Shown here piece after piece: positions 18,276-26,654 of a DNA stretch of 64,000 nt. This stretch comes from PALSA-350 sp963834445 (GTDB lineage Bacteria > Acidobacteriota > Terriglobia > Terriglobales > Acidobacteriaceae): NCBI GenBank assembly GCA_963834445.1, contig CAWIBU010000009.1, forward strand, positions 186,001 through 250,000, in the 5' to 3' direction. A program made the position numbers and the translations under genes. Position 1 is the first letter of the stretch, and every line of letters begins with the position of its first letter. A model generated the notes under the pieces. It searched no databases, was not told the origin of the DNA, and saw only the letters and a program-made list of their open reading frames with translations.

Positions 18276-21002
18276 TTAGCCAACGATCTCGATCTCCAAC
18301 GGTTCACCCTCGCGCGCATGAATAGGCTCGGCGAGATACACCGTTGCCTCTGCCTTGCTCTTCTCCACACGCACCGCGACCTTCTTTGCGCCCACCATCG
18401 CCGTCGCCCGCGAACCCGATGCAGCCAGCGTGCACGACTGGCAAGGCAAACTCCCGGCCAGCACCTGGAGTGAGAAGCGAACACCCGACGGCGTGCGCTG
18501 CAACGAATAAGTCCCCCAGCCCGTACCCGTGGCCCAGAAACAATGGAAGTTTTCCTGCGGCAGCCTGGGCAAAGCCATGACATGCCCACGATCGCCCTCA
18601 TAGTGGAAACCGCTGAGCGCCACCACGCTCGACCAGGAAGACATGGCCCGGGCATAGTGATGCCCGCACTCTGCCTCATCCCACGGGTTGCGCTTAACCC
18701 CGTCGTAGCGCGCGCGAAGATTCTCAACGTACTCAACACCCTGGGGAATCATGCCGGAGGAGAACATGAGCGCCGCGGTCGAATGTTCCATACCAGTCAT
18801 CGCCTCAGCGTAATAAGGAAAAGGAATATGAGGACGAGGCGCCTTGCCGTAATCGCAGATCACCACCGCTGCTTCATCATTCAGAGCAAACGCTCGCTGC
18901 ACATTGTCGTGGTCTACCAGGCTGCGCTTGTAGTTGTAGCGATAGATGGATTCGAGCGCAGTGCGCACATGCTCCTGCGATACCAACGGACCCAGCCCGG
19001 CGATATTTGCCAGGTATTGCCCCAGCATTTGATCGACCAGGCATCCCGCACCCACTTGATACTCTGGCTGTTCCGTATTCTCAGCCCCCATGCTGCTGCG
19101 CAGTTGCGGGGCGATCTGGTCCGCACGGAACCCCTGGATCTTCTGAATATAAAACTCGCCCTGAAAGAGGTTGGCGTCGATCCAGCGGCTGCCCTGCTCA
19201 AACAGCTTGCGATATTCATTGGCAGAAGCGTCATCCCCGGCCGCTCGTCCCATCTCCTCCGCCGCACGCAAAGCCCCGAGATAATAGATCCCGCAAAGAG
19301 GATTCGGTCCGTAGAACTCCACGTCGTAGGTATTGTGCTGCACGCCTTCGAGAACCCCGTCACGGTTCGCATCCCACCCTCCCGGGATCCAGGCAAACTC
19401 TATCCCCTTTTTCACCCGCGGCCACATGCTCTTCAGCCATTCCTGGTCGCCCGAAAGCTTCCAATCCAGATACGCATGCATGATCTGGCCCATCTGTCCG
19501 TCGGCCGCCGCAAACGTCGATCGCTCTTTACCATCGGGCAGCAACTGGCGAAAGCGCATGCCCCCCTCGTCATCCATGCTGTAACCGAAGGCGGCTTTGC
19601 GCAGCGAGCGCGCGTATGAAGGGAATAGGAAAGCGGTGGCCGTCTCGTAGTTCCAAACGTGGGTGCAATTGCCGAAGCAGCAACCCCGCTGGTCATCTGA
19701 GCCTTCGAAGCCGTGAAACTCCCCATCCGCCGTGCGGAAGCAGGTGGTGGTGGCCAGCGTCGACAGGTTGGCGCTGGCTGCCTCTTTCACAACTGCCGGA
19801 AGGGTGCTGGCGGCGAAGGCATTCGCGAAAGCGCGCGTTCGCGCTTCGAGCGACGAAAGGTTCGTTGCCGTGTAGTCGGCCACATCCCACGCATCTTTGA
19901 AGCGCGTGGCGTAGTAGTTGCCGATGATGGTGTTGCCTTCGCCTTTGGGAGCGTCCCATCCGCACCAGGCCGGAGTGCGGTTGGCAAAATGCCAGGCCAA
20001 CACAAAGGTAAAATCCGCGGAGCCGCCGGCCGCTATCGTTTGCTGCTGGCACAGTGCGCCCACCGTGCTGCGCGATGCCGGCTCGTTCAGCAACGCGCCA
20101 TCCTGCGAAAAAGCATCCCAAAACAACATCGGCGAATTCCACCAACGCCCCCGCGGCCATCCACGCCAATGCGTGGTGCCGGCATTCTGTCCGGCAAGTG
20201 CTGCGACCACAAAGCTCCCTTGCATCGGGTCGCCCGCGGGCAGGCTTGGATTGGTCATTACCAGACCTTCCAAACGCTTCGTTGTGCGGTATTCGTTCTG
20301 ACGCGGATCTTCCGGGTCGCGTGCCTGGTCAGCGCGCGAGGGCGCCTTGACCGGGTTGTCGATGGAAAATGAAATCGCCACCTTGGCGCTGGCATGCGTC
20401 GGGTTGCTCACCCGATAGCGCAGAATCGCAACCGGCAATCCCGAAGCATCTGGATCGTGAGGGATGAACGGCGAAAACGCATCGAGCTCGATCCTGACCG
20501 GAAGAGTCGGGTCGTTGAAACGAAGATGTGCCAGCGGGTACTGCGCCGTAAATTCCGCGCTTGCGATGCGGCTCAAGCCGGGCGAGTTTTTCGACCCCAG
20601 ACCATCCTGGCCTTCGAACGGCGGCAGAATGCGCGCTTCCAGCACCTTGGTGATGGGTTTGGCATCGCCGGTCTTGATCCAGATTGCAGGAAAGGCATAC
20701 TGCGGAGAAAAACCCTTATTGGGCCGGTTGAAAATTTCCCAGTCGCGCAATTGACCTCGGCCGCCCAGCGCCAGGCTGCCGGCGGCGACCCCACCCAGGG
20801 GGAAGGCAAGCATCTTGAGTTGTTCCCCGGTAAAGACCCGGGGAAATGAAATCTTCTCCGCCGCCAGGTGTGGATGCTGTTGCGTGCCTGGCGACCCTGC
20901 TTCAGCGAAGGCAGTCCAGTGGGGAAGTTGCGTGGTAGCGCCGATAGCGCCCGCGGCCTGCTTAAAGAAATCTCGACGCCCGATGCGATATCTGTCGTCC
21001 AT
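18276..21002 (-). CDS. Tat-exported GH116 family glycosidase
   Basis: Glycoside hydrolase family 116 (bile-acid beta-glucosidase/GBA2-like), 908 residues; family members hydrolyse beta-glucosides, beta-xylosides or related glycosides. N-terminus MDDRYRIGRRDFFKQAAGAI carries a twin-arginine motif (RRDFFK) and hydrophobic core, so the folded enzyme is probably exported. The N-terminal domain has FPLGGVAAGSLALGGRGQL and RDWEIFNRPNKG, typical of GH116; the (alpha/alpha)6 C-terminal domain has HVWNYETATAFLFPS, NTYDVEFYGPNPL (a Glu in this segment is the expected nucleophile) and NPWDEAECGHHYARAM (expected acid/base carboxylate). Start ATG 21002 follows GAGGGG. It sits 16 bp after an exported amidohydrolase and is probably in an operon with it. 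Confidence 0.92.
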   Translation of the reverse strand: MDDRYRIGRRDFFKQAAGAIGATTQLPHWTAFAEAGSPGTQQHPHLAAEKISFPRVFTGEQLKMLAFPLGGVAAGSLALGGRGQLRDWEIFNRPNKGFSPQYAFPAIWIKTGDAKPITKVLEARILPPFEGQDGLGSKNSPGLSRIASAEFTAQYPLAHLRFNDPTLPVRIELDAFSPFIPHDPDASGLPVAILRYRVSNPTHASAKVAISFSIDNPVKAPSRADQARDPEDPRQNEYRTTKRLEGLVMTNPSLPAGDPMQGSFVVAALAGQNAGTTHWRGWPRGRWWNSPMLFWDAFSQDGALLNEPASRSTVGALCQQQTIAAGGSADFTFVLAWHFANRTPAWCGWDAPKGEGNTIIGNYYATRFKDAWDVADYTATNLSSLEARTRAFANAFAASTLPAVVKEAASANLSTLATTTCFRTADGEFHGFEGSDDQRGCCFGNCTHVWNYETATAFLFPSYARSLRKAAFGYSMDDEGGMRFRQLLPDGKERSTFAAADGQMGQIMHAYLDWKLSGDQEWLKSMWPRVKKGIEFAWIPGGWDANRDGVLEGVQHNTYDVEFYGPNPLCGIYYLGALRAAEEMGRAAGDDASANEYRKLFEQGSRWIDANLFQGEFYIQKIQGFRADQIAPQLRSSMGAENTEQPEYQVGAGCLVDQMLGQYLANIAGLGPLVSQEHVRTALESIYRYNYKRSLVDHDNVQRAFALNDEAAVVICDYGKAPRPHIPFPYYAEAMTGMEHSTAALMFSSGMIPQGVEYVENLRARYDGVKRNPWDEAECGHHYARAMSSWSSVVALSGFHYEGDRGHVMALPRLPQENFHCFWATGTGWGTYSLQRTPSGVRFSLQVLAGSLPCQSCTLAASGSRATAMVGAKKVAVRVEKSKAEATVYLAEPIHAREGEPLEIEIVG

Positions 21003-21018
21003 TTGCCCCTCGCCCCAC

Positions 21019-22407
21019 CTAGTGTAGACGCGCCACGCGCTGACTCACCTCACGCGATACCTTGCTCATGTCGCTCTTCTGCAAATGATAAGTATCCACC
21101 AGCAAGTCACCGCCAACATACACTTTGGCGAGGTTCATGGCATTGCAGGCCAGCACCACCGCAGCATAGGGATCGACCACGGGCCCGCGCTCCACCAGCT
21201 TCGGATCGACCACGATGATGTCGCCGAACTTGCCCACCTCAAGGCTGCCGACCTTATCGGCCACGCCCAGCACCTCCGCGCTCCCCATGGTGTGGAAGCG
21301 CAGCACATCGATCGGTTGCAAAATCTTGGCGCTCTCATATTTTGCGCGAATCACATAAAGACCCATACGCATGTTCTCAAACGGATCGGGCAGATCTGAG
21401 CTACCTTCGCCATCCACGCCCATCCCGATCTTGATGCCCATCCTGCGATATTTCGGGATGTCGGCGATCCCCGATGCCAGCCGTCCATTCGACATGGGGT
21501 TCCACACCATCCCCGAGCCCGCGGCCGCCACGGTCTTCAGAATGGAGTCGTCCGGGTGAATGAAGTGTCCAAAGCTGACATTCGGCCCCAGAATATGGGC
21601 GTCTACAATGTACTGGAACGTGGCGCGCTGTTGCTCCTGGTTCACCGGAGATTCGAGGAAATGTATCTCCGAGTACAAATGGTAGTCGCGGAAAAACGAA
21701 GCATCGAGTTGAAGAGCCTGGGGCGTTGTAATCCATCCCGAGTAGGCCATTCTCAAAACGGTCGGACGCGACATGTCCGGCTTGGCGAAATTCAAAAACT
21801 TCACCAGGTTGGCGCGCCGAACCTGCGCCGACGATTTGCCTGAAGGCTCGTAGGAATGGATGAAACGCATCCCCGAGTCGAGCTCGGCGCGCCACTGATC
21901 CTCTTCGAAAGCCTCGTTATCGTCGCGCGCGTATTCAAAGTTGTAAACCGAAGTGATGCCGTGGACCAGGTGATCGAGGGCGCCCTGCAGCGTAAACCAG
22001 TAGTAGTCCTCCGGCCGCGTGCCCAGCTCGCGCGTTTCCAACGCTTCTACCCAACCCGTCAACGCCGGATACTCGTAGACATATTGGTCAGTCGCCAAAC
22101 CGCGAAAAGCACTCTCGGAAAGATGACTGTGCGCTGAAATAAAACCGGGGAGTACAAATTTCCCCTTCGCGTCGTAGACCGTCTGTGCGGTCATGCCGAC
22201 AGGAGCAGTGCCCTTGCCGACTGCTTTGATCCTGCCGTCGCTGCCCACCAGAAGGTAGCCCACAAACGGCGCGGTCTGCCCATCTTTCATAGTTAGAGTG
22301 GTGCCGTTCACGATCAGCAGTTTATCCGCGGCCAAGGCCTGCGGAGGCAGCATCAGGAGAATTGGCACAACACAAAAAAGCCAGCCCCAACGACCGGAAA
22401 CGATCAT
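21019..22407 (-). CDS. exported metal-dependent amidohydrolase
   Basis: Periplasmic or secreted member of the amidohydrolase superfamily (TrzA/AtzA-like cluster), 462 residues. MIVSGRWGWLFCVVPILLML with PPQALA is a Sec signal peptide. Metal-site motifs: HSHL near 93 after VLPGFISA (beta-strand 1 HxH), SEIHFLE near 245, GHFIHPDD near 280 (His), and MGVDGEGSSDLPDPFENMR near 355 (the beta-8 Asp). ATG 22407 has AGGAGG 11 bases upstream. It is the first gene of a probable operon with the GH116 glycosidase. The substrate is not evident; a deaminase or chlorohydrolase-type reaction on a heterocycle is possible by family, but the export signal is unusual for that. Confidence 0.88.
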   Translation of the reverse strand: MIVSGRWGWLFCVVPILLMLPPQALAADKLLIVNGTTLTMKDGQTAPFVGYLLVGSDGRIKAVGKGTAPVGMTAQTVYDAKGKFVLPGFISAHSHLSESAFRGLATDQYVYEYPALTGWVEALETRELGTRPEDYYWFTLQGALDHLVHGITSVYNFEYARDDNEAFEEDQWRAELDSGMRFIHSYEPSGKSSAQVRRANLVKFLNFAKPDMSRPTVLRMAYSGWITTPQALQLDASFFRDYHLYSEIHFLESPVNQEQQRATFQYIVDAHILGPNVSFGHFIHPDDSILKTVAAAGSGMVWNPMSNGRLASGIADIPKYRRMGIKIGMGVDGEGSSDLPDPFENMRMGLYVIRAKYESAKILQPIDVLRFHTMGSAEVLGVADKVGSLEVGKFGDIIVVDPKLVERGPVVDPYAAVVLACNAMNLAKVYVGGDLLVDTYHLQKSDMSKVSREVSQRVARLH

Positions 22408-22878
22408 GCTCTCGGGTCCTCCTATGCATACAGGGGCTATAGACTACCAGAGTCATTAAAAGGAGAAACTTCGGGCAGGGTGTGTGCGAGCTAGCATGGC
22501 GACCTTTCGCGTACCCCGAAGGCGGGTGCCCCATGCCCGCAGATTTTCCGGTTAAGGAAATCCCCTGCCGACGGCAGCGTGTGCGGCTTTCGTTCAGCAA
22601 AGCATGCGCCGGGTAGTGCCAACAGCGTCCCGCCATAACCTCGCGACAGCCGGGCCGAAACCTGTAAAAATGCTGGTTCAGCAAAGTCCCAAAATGCGCG
22701 CCTGCCGCTGTAGACTGTAAGGCGTCCCCCGGCCAACTAAACCTGATCTTCCAGTCGAAGCCTTCGCGAGGTGAGCATCGTTCATGGCCTTTTCGATCAC
22801 TGCGCGGGCGCCTGCTAAGGCGGGTTGCACCGTAAGCTCAATGGAAAGGATTCCTCCTCTGTGCAGGGCGAAAATTGG
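22408..22878. other. divergent intergenic region, 471 bp
   Basis: Upstream of the amidohydrolase (left) and the LssY_C protein (right). I see no repeat of the main family, no clear operator and no reliable promoter pair. A minus-strand frame at about 22491-22736 has no ribosome site or family resemblance. Confidence 0.5.
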
Positions 22879-25224
22879 ATGATTTGCAGCCGAGAGAAAT
22901 TGCTGCGTGGCTATAAAGCTCTCCTGTGTTGTTTGCTGGCGCCGGCGTTGGGTGGCCTGCACAGCTTTGCCGACCCGGTTCCTGTCAGCACCAGGTTAGA
23001 AATTCGCCTCCAGCAACCAATCAGCTCGTACTCTACGCACAAGGGAACCAAAATAACCGGCGTGCTCATCGCACCGGTGACCGAGGGTGGCGATATGTTG
23101 CTTCCCCTGGGCACAACTGTGGAAGGTTCCGTTGTCGCGACCCGAAAGGTAGGTCTCGGAGTCGTGCATGAGACGGCGCGTATCGAACTGCAATTCGATC
23201 ATGTCGTCCTCTCCGACGGGGTAACCGTTCCCCTGCAATGCCGCCTTCTAGAAGTCGAGAATGCCCGTGAGTCGGTGGATAGGCAGGGACGCATTCAGGG
23301 CATACGCTCGACTTCCACTCTCAGCAATCGCGCTTCTGGCGTGCTCGGGAGCCTCGCCTTCGGCGACCCGATCGCGGCCATCTTTACCACCGCCGCTTCC
23401 GCGTCGGTGCTCAGATTCTCCGAGCCGGAAATTGCGCTACCTATCGGCACAGAATTGATCGCTGAGCTCACCGCGCCGATTGTCCTTCCCAGGGCGGAAC
23501 CAATCCTCGTTCCCCCCATGGCAACCACGCCGTTAGAAAAGACGGAGTTGGGTCAACTGGTCGACCAATTGCCATTTCGCACCTATACCGATAAGGCGCA
23601 TATTCCGTCGGATATCACCAACCTGATCTTTATCGGCAGCGCTGGGGCGGTCGAGCGCGCGTTTGCCGCTAGTGACTGGGTCCAGGTCGATTCGCTCACC
23701 GCTGAGTCAACCTATGCGACCATTCGCTCGGTCGCGGAAAATCAGGGTTATAAGAGCGCGCCCATGTCGACCCTGCTGCTCGGCGGCCAGGCGCCCACTT
23801 ATGCCTATGCCAAGACGCTGAATACTTTTTCCAAACGCCACCATCTACGCATCTGGTCAAGTTCACTGCAATGGAAGGAACAGACGGTGTGGACGTCGTC
23901 CTCCACGCACGACACGGGGATAGGTTTTTCGAAAAAAAATAAAACCTTCATCCATTTGATCGACACCCATATCGATAATGAGCGGGCGAAAGTCGTCAAC
24001 GACCTCATCTTTACCGGCTGCGTCTCGCACGTCCAGTTAGTCGCCCGGCCCTCGATTCCCAAAGACGCGAAGAATGGAACCGGGGAAGATCTGATCACCG
24101 ACGGAAGAGTCGCGGTGCTCGAGCTGAACGATTGCCGCGATCCCCAGAATACCGTCCAGTTGGCCGCCAGTACGCTGCGCATCCACGGCAATCGCGCCGA
24201 GCGTGCTTCGCGGCAAACCATATTGACCCTCAAAAACAATATCCTGCGCGACAACGTAGGCGTCATGACGTACTCCGGCATTCGCACCGGCGTCTCCGAG
24301 TTGAAAAAGAAAGACCCAAACCGTCCCGCAAGAAATATGGACATCGATGGAGCCAAATACACCATCAACGGACCCACTGGGCACAGTACGGAGTACGCCC
24401 TCGCGTCTATCACCCGCAGCAGCCCCGATGCAAACCAGTCAATTGACCGTTGGAAGCCACCCTCGGTTGAGATAGGTATTCGCGGATCATGGCTGGGCTA
24501 CGCAGGCGGGAACGGCGGGGCCATCGGGTTCATCCTCAATTCCACCAATCCTCCCGGGCAACAAATCAACATTGTGCTGGCAAACTCGATGCACAATGGC
24601 TGGAATCTTGGCGCTTCCGTCACCCTCGATGCGCAAAAATATTTGTCCCAGGAGTTTAGCTATAACCGGAGTTTCAGCACTTTTCGTCTCGGTCTTGGCG
24701 TCGTCGACAATGACTCCAGCAGCACCACCGTCGATAGCGCATTCTCCTTCGCGAATGCTGGGCTGCTCACGTCCCAGATAGCCTACAACCTGCTGCTCAA
24801 CACCCGTCCCAGGACCTCGAGGCTGCGCCCCTATTTTGCGGTCGGCCCCGCATTGCAGTTGATGCATCTGGACGATGCGCCCATTAAGAAAGCGCCCGGC
24901 TACTTTCGCCTCGGCCTCAGCAATATTGGCCTTTTGGGCGCCGCTTACAACTTCGGCACCGCTCCACCGCTTGAGGGCGGTGGCATTTTCCAGGTCGGAT
25001 TAAATTATGGCGGGGGCGTGCGCTATCGCATTGCCCCGCGATGGATGATCCGGCTTGACTATCGCACAACGCTCACGTCGCAACCCGATTTTTGGACTAA
25101 GTCGAAGAACGACATTCTCGCCGGCATTGTGCTCGAGGATGCCACCCTGACTTTCGTCGGCCCGGTGTTCCAGGGACCGCTGCGTCAACAGCGAGTTGGC
25201 GGCGGGGTCTCGTTTACCTTTTGA
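22879..25224 (+). CDS. LssY_C-domain protein fused to an outer-membrane beta-barrel
   Basis: 781-residue secreted protein. I chose ATG 22879, giving MICSREKLLRGYKALLCCLL as a signal peptide cleaved near HSFA; an earlier TTG at 22825 would place it internally. Domain 1 (about 30-215) is beta-rich (VPVSTRLEIRLQQPISSYST, GTTVEGSVVATRKVG). Domain 2 (about 245-460) has the LssY C-terminal signature: DITNLIFIGSAGAVERAFAA, then GWVQVDSLT-type spacing, RHHLRIW and VWTSSSTHDTGIGF and HLIDTHIDNERAKVVNDL. Domain 3 (about 560-781) alternates like a beta-barrel and ends in GGGVSFTF with a terminal Phe, as outer-membrane proteins do. LssY_C domains are usually found on PAP2 or inner-membrane proteins, so this fusion is unusual. 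Function unknown; it converges on a LacI gene. Confidence 0.82.
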   Translation: MICSREKLLRGYKALLCCLLAPALGGLHSFADPVPVSTRLEIRLQQPISSYSTHKGTKITGVLIAPVTEGGDMLLPLGTTVEGSVVATRKVGLGVVHETARIELQFDHVVLSDGVTVPLQCRLLEVENARESVDRQGRIQGIRSTSTLSNRASGVLGSLAFGDPIAAIFTTAASASVLRFSEPEIALPIGTELIAELTAPIVLPRAEPILVPPMATTPLEKTELGQLVDQLPFRTYTDKAHIPSDITNLIFIGSAGAVERAFAASDWVQVDSLTAESTYATIRSVAENQGYKSAPMSTLLLGGQAPTYAYAKTLNTFSKRHHLRIWSSSLQWKEQTVWTSSSTHDTGIGFSKKNKTFIHLIDTHIDNERAKVVNDLIFTGCVSHVQLVARPSIPKDAKNGTGEDLITDGRVAVLELNDCRDPQNTVQLAASTLRIHGNRAERASRQTILTLKNNILRDNVGVMTYSGIRTGVSELKKKDPNRPARNMDIDGAKYTINGPTGHSTEYALASITRSSPDANQSIDRWKPPSVEIGIRGSWLGYAGGNGGAIGFILNSTNPPGQQINIVLANSMHNGWNLGASVTLDAQKYLSQEFSYNRSFSTFRLGLGVVDNDSSSTTVDSAFSFANAGLLTSQIAYNLLLNTRPRTSRLRPYFAVGPALQLMHLDDAPIKKAPGYFRLGLSNIGLLGAAYNFGTAPPLEGGGIFQVGLNYGGGVRYRIAPRWMIRLDYRTTLTSQPDFWTKSKNDILAGIVLEDATLTFVGPVFQGPLRQQRVGGGVSFTF

Positions 25225-25242
25225 GTGGGGTGCATCCTCGCC

Positions 25243-26328
25243 TCAACCACGCGTCCGGGAAGCGGCCTTGACTCGCTTACCTCCAGTAGAAGCACAGCGA
25301 GCCTGGGCCGTCGATTCTCTGACCACCAGTTCCGGCTGCATCACAACCTGCTGCGGATGAGACATCTTCGGATGGTTGATCTTGTTCAGCAGACACTCCG
25401 CGCCCGCCTTCCCCATTTCCCGCAGAGGCTGGCGAATCGTCGTCAGGCTGGGAATACCAAAGGGGGCGCTGAGCACATCGTCAAACCCGATGACCGACAC
25501 GTCATCCGGCACCCGCAAACCCGCCTCATGCAGTGCGCGAATGGCGCCGACGGCCGCAATATCGTTGAACGCGAACAGCGCCGTGAAGTCCCTGGTGCGG
25601 GACAGCAGAGCTTTCATAGGCCCATACCCCAGCGCGGGCGACCAGCTGTTTTCTGTCAATTTAATCAGCAGTTCCGGATGAAGCTCCATCCCACAAGCGC
25701 ACGCGGTCTCCATAATCTCCTGCCAGCGAGGGTCGGTGTCCACCGTCTGTTCCTGGCCTTTCATGAAGACCACTCTGCGATGGCCCAACTCAGCGAGATG
25801 CTTGAGCGCGAGACGGGCAGCGAGCTTGTGGTTCAGTTGAATGTTGGTCACGCCGGCCACATCCTCATGTCCTGAAATGGATACCGTCGGCACTTGGACT
25901 CGCGAGGGGCTGGGGGTATTTACCAGCAGGAGTCCATCCACGGACCGATCCAGAAGCATCTTCGGATATTCCTCGAGCAGGCCCGGCTGCCAGTAATGAG
26001 CGGCTAACAGGTAAAAATACTTTGCCGCCATCAAATACTCTTCAACGCCATTCATGACCAGAGTGAAGTATCCCTCGCTCATTTCAGAGACCAGAACCCC
26101 TACCGACATGCTGCGCTGTTTGCGCAGTGAGCGGGCAAAGTAGTTGGGCCGGTAATGCAGTTCACTGGCGGCGGCGAGGATGCGTTTTCTCGTGGCAAGG
26201 GGGATCGCCTGGGCTGCAGGAGAGTCACTCACCACGACCGACACCGTCGTGAGCGACAAGCCGAGGTGGCCCGCCAGGGTGCGCAAGGTTACGGACGCGT
26301 CTTTATCGGGCGCTTTTTTGACGCTCAA
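25243..26328 (-). CDS. LacI-family transcriptional regulator
   Basis: 361-residue repressor or activator of the LacI/GalR family. The N-terminal helix-turn-helix reads TLRTLAGHLGLSLTTVSVVV (about 14-33) with the hinge helix region RPNYFARSLRKQR; residues about 70-335 form the periplasmic-binding-protein-like effector domain (SVGVLVSEMSEGYFTLVMNG, SVIGFDDVLSAPFGIPSLTT). TTG start at 26328 is preceded by AGGA 8 bases upstream. It is divergent from a TonB receptor gene; the gap contains two matching palindromes with central CG, the pattern LacI-family proteins bind, so it probably controls that receptor and itself. The effector is unknown, most likely a sugar. Confidence 0.93.
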   Translation of the reverse strand: MSVKKAPDKDASVTLRTLAGHLGLSLTTVSVVVSDSPAAQAIPLATRKRILAAASELHYRPNYFARSLRKQRSMSVGVLVSEMSEGYFTLVMNGVEEYLMAAKYFYLLAAHYWQPGLLEEYPKMLLDRSVDGLLLVNTPSPSRVQVPTVSISGHEDVAGVTNIQLNHKLAARLALKHLAELGHRRVVFMKGQEQTVDTDPRWQEIMETACACGMELHPELLIKLTENSWSPALGYGPMKALLSRTRDFTALFAFNDIAAVGAIRALHEAGLRVPDDVSVIGFDDVLSAPFGIPSLTTIRQPLREMGKAGAECLLNKINHPKMSHPQQVVMQPELVVRESTAQARCASTGGKRVKAASRTRG

Positions 26329-26447
26329 TGTAAATCCTAAGTGGGAACGCCAACGAGTGTCGCATCTTATTTCGGCTCTGTCAAAACCGAAAACGTCTCC
26401 GCTTGAAACTATTTTGCGCTTTCATTCGTAATCGTTTTTGTCCAGTT

Positions 26448-26481
26448 ACAGAAACGTTTCTGTCCTTTAGTGAAACGATTC
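26448..26481. promoter_or_regulatory. LacI-type operator pair
   Basis: A perfect 16-bp palindrome ACAGAAACGTTTCTGT (26448-26463) with central CG and, two helical turns on, a degenerate second site GAAACGATTC (26472-26481). A weaker look-alike, GAAAACGTC, is near 26390. They lie just upstream of a TTGACA, so binding would block the receptor promoter. Confidence 0.85.
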
Positions 26482-26488
26482 TGCTGGA

Positions 26489-26518
26489 TTGACAGTGTTA
26501 CATGCCCTTCTGTACTCT
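26489..26518 (+). promoter_or_regulatory. candidate promoter for the TonB receptor gene
   Basis: TTGACA at 26489-26494 with TACTCT at 26513-26518 (18-bp spacing; the -10 matches only partly). The -35 box begins 7 bases after the second operator. The leader to the ATG at 26655 would be about 130 bases. Confidence 0.5.
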
Positions 26519-26654
26519 CGTTAGCGGTCTGACCTGTGCCAGTTTCAAGTCGCCAAGCGCCAGGAAAGCCGCAAGACCTGCCAGGCAAGCGAACGCAGAT
26601 TTTAGGCAGCCAAGACAACAACGTTCCGTTTCTGGGTTCTTCTTTGGAGGTTTT

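Noticed and set aside
18543..19619. Plus-strand frame opposite the GH116 gene
   Set aside because: Antisense to a well-supported GH116 with Tat signal; no ribosome site.
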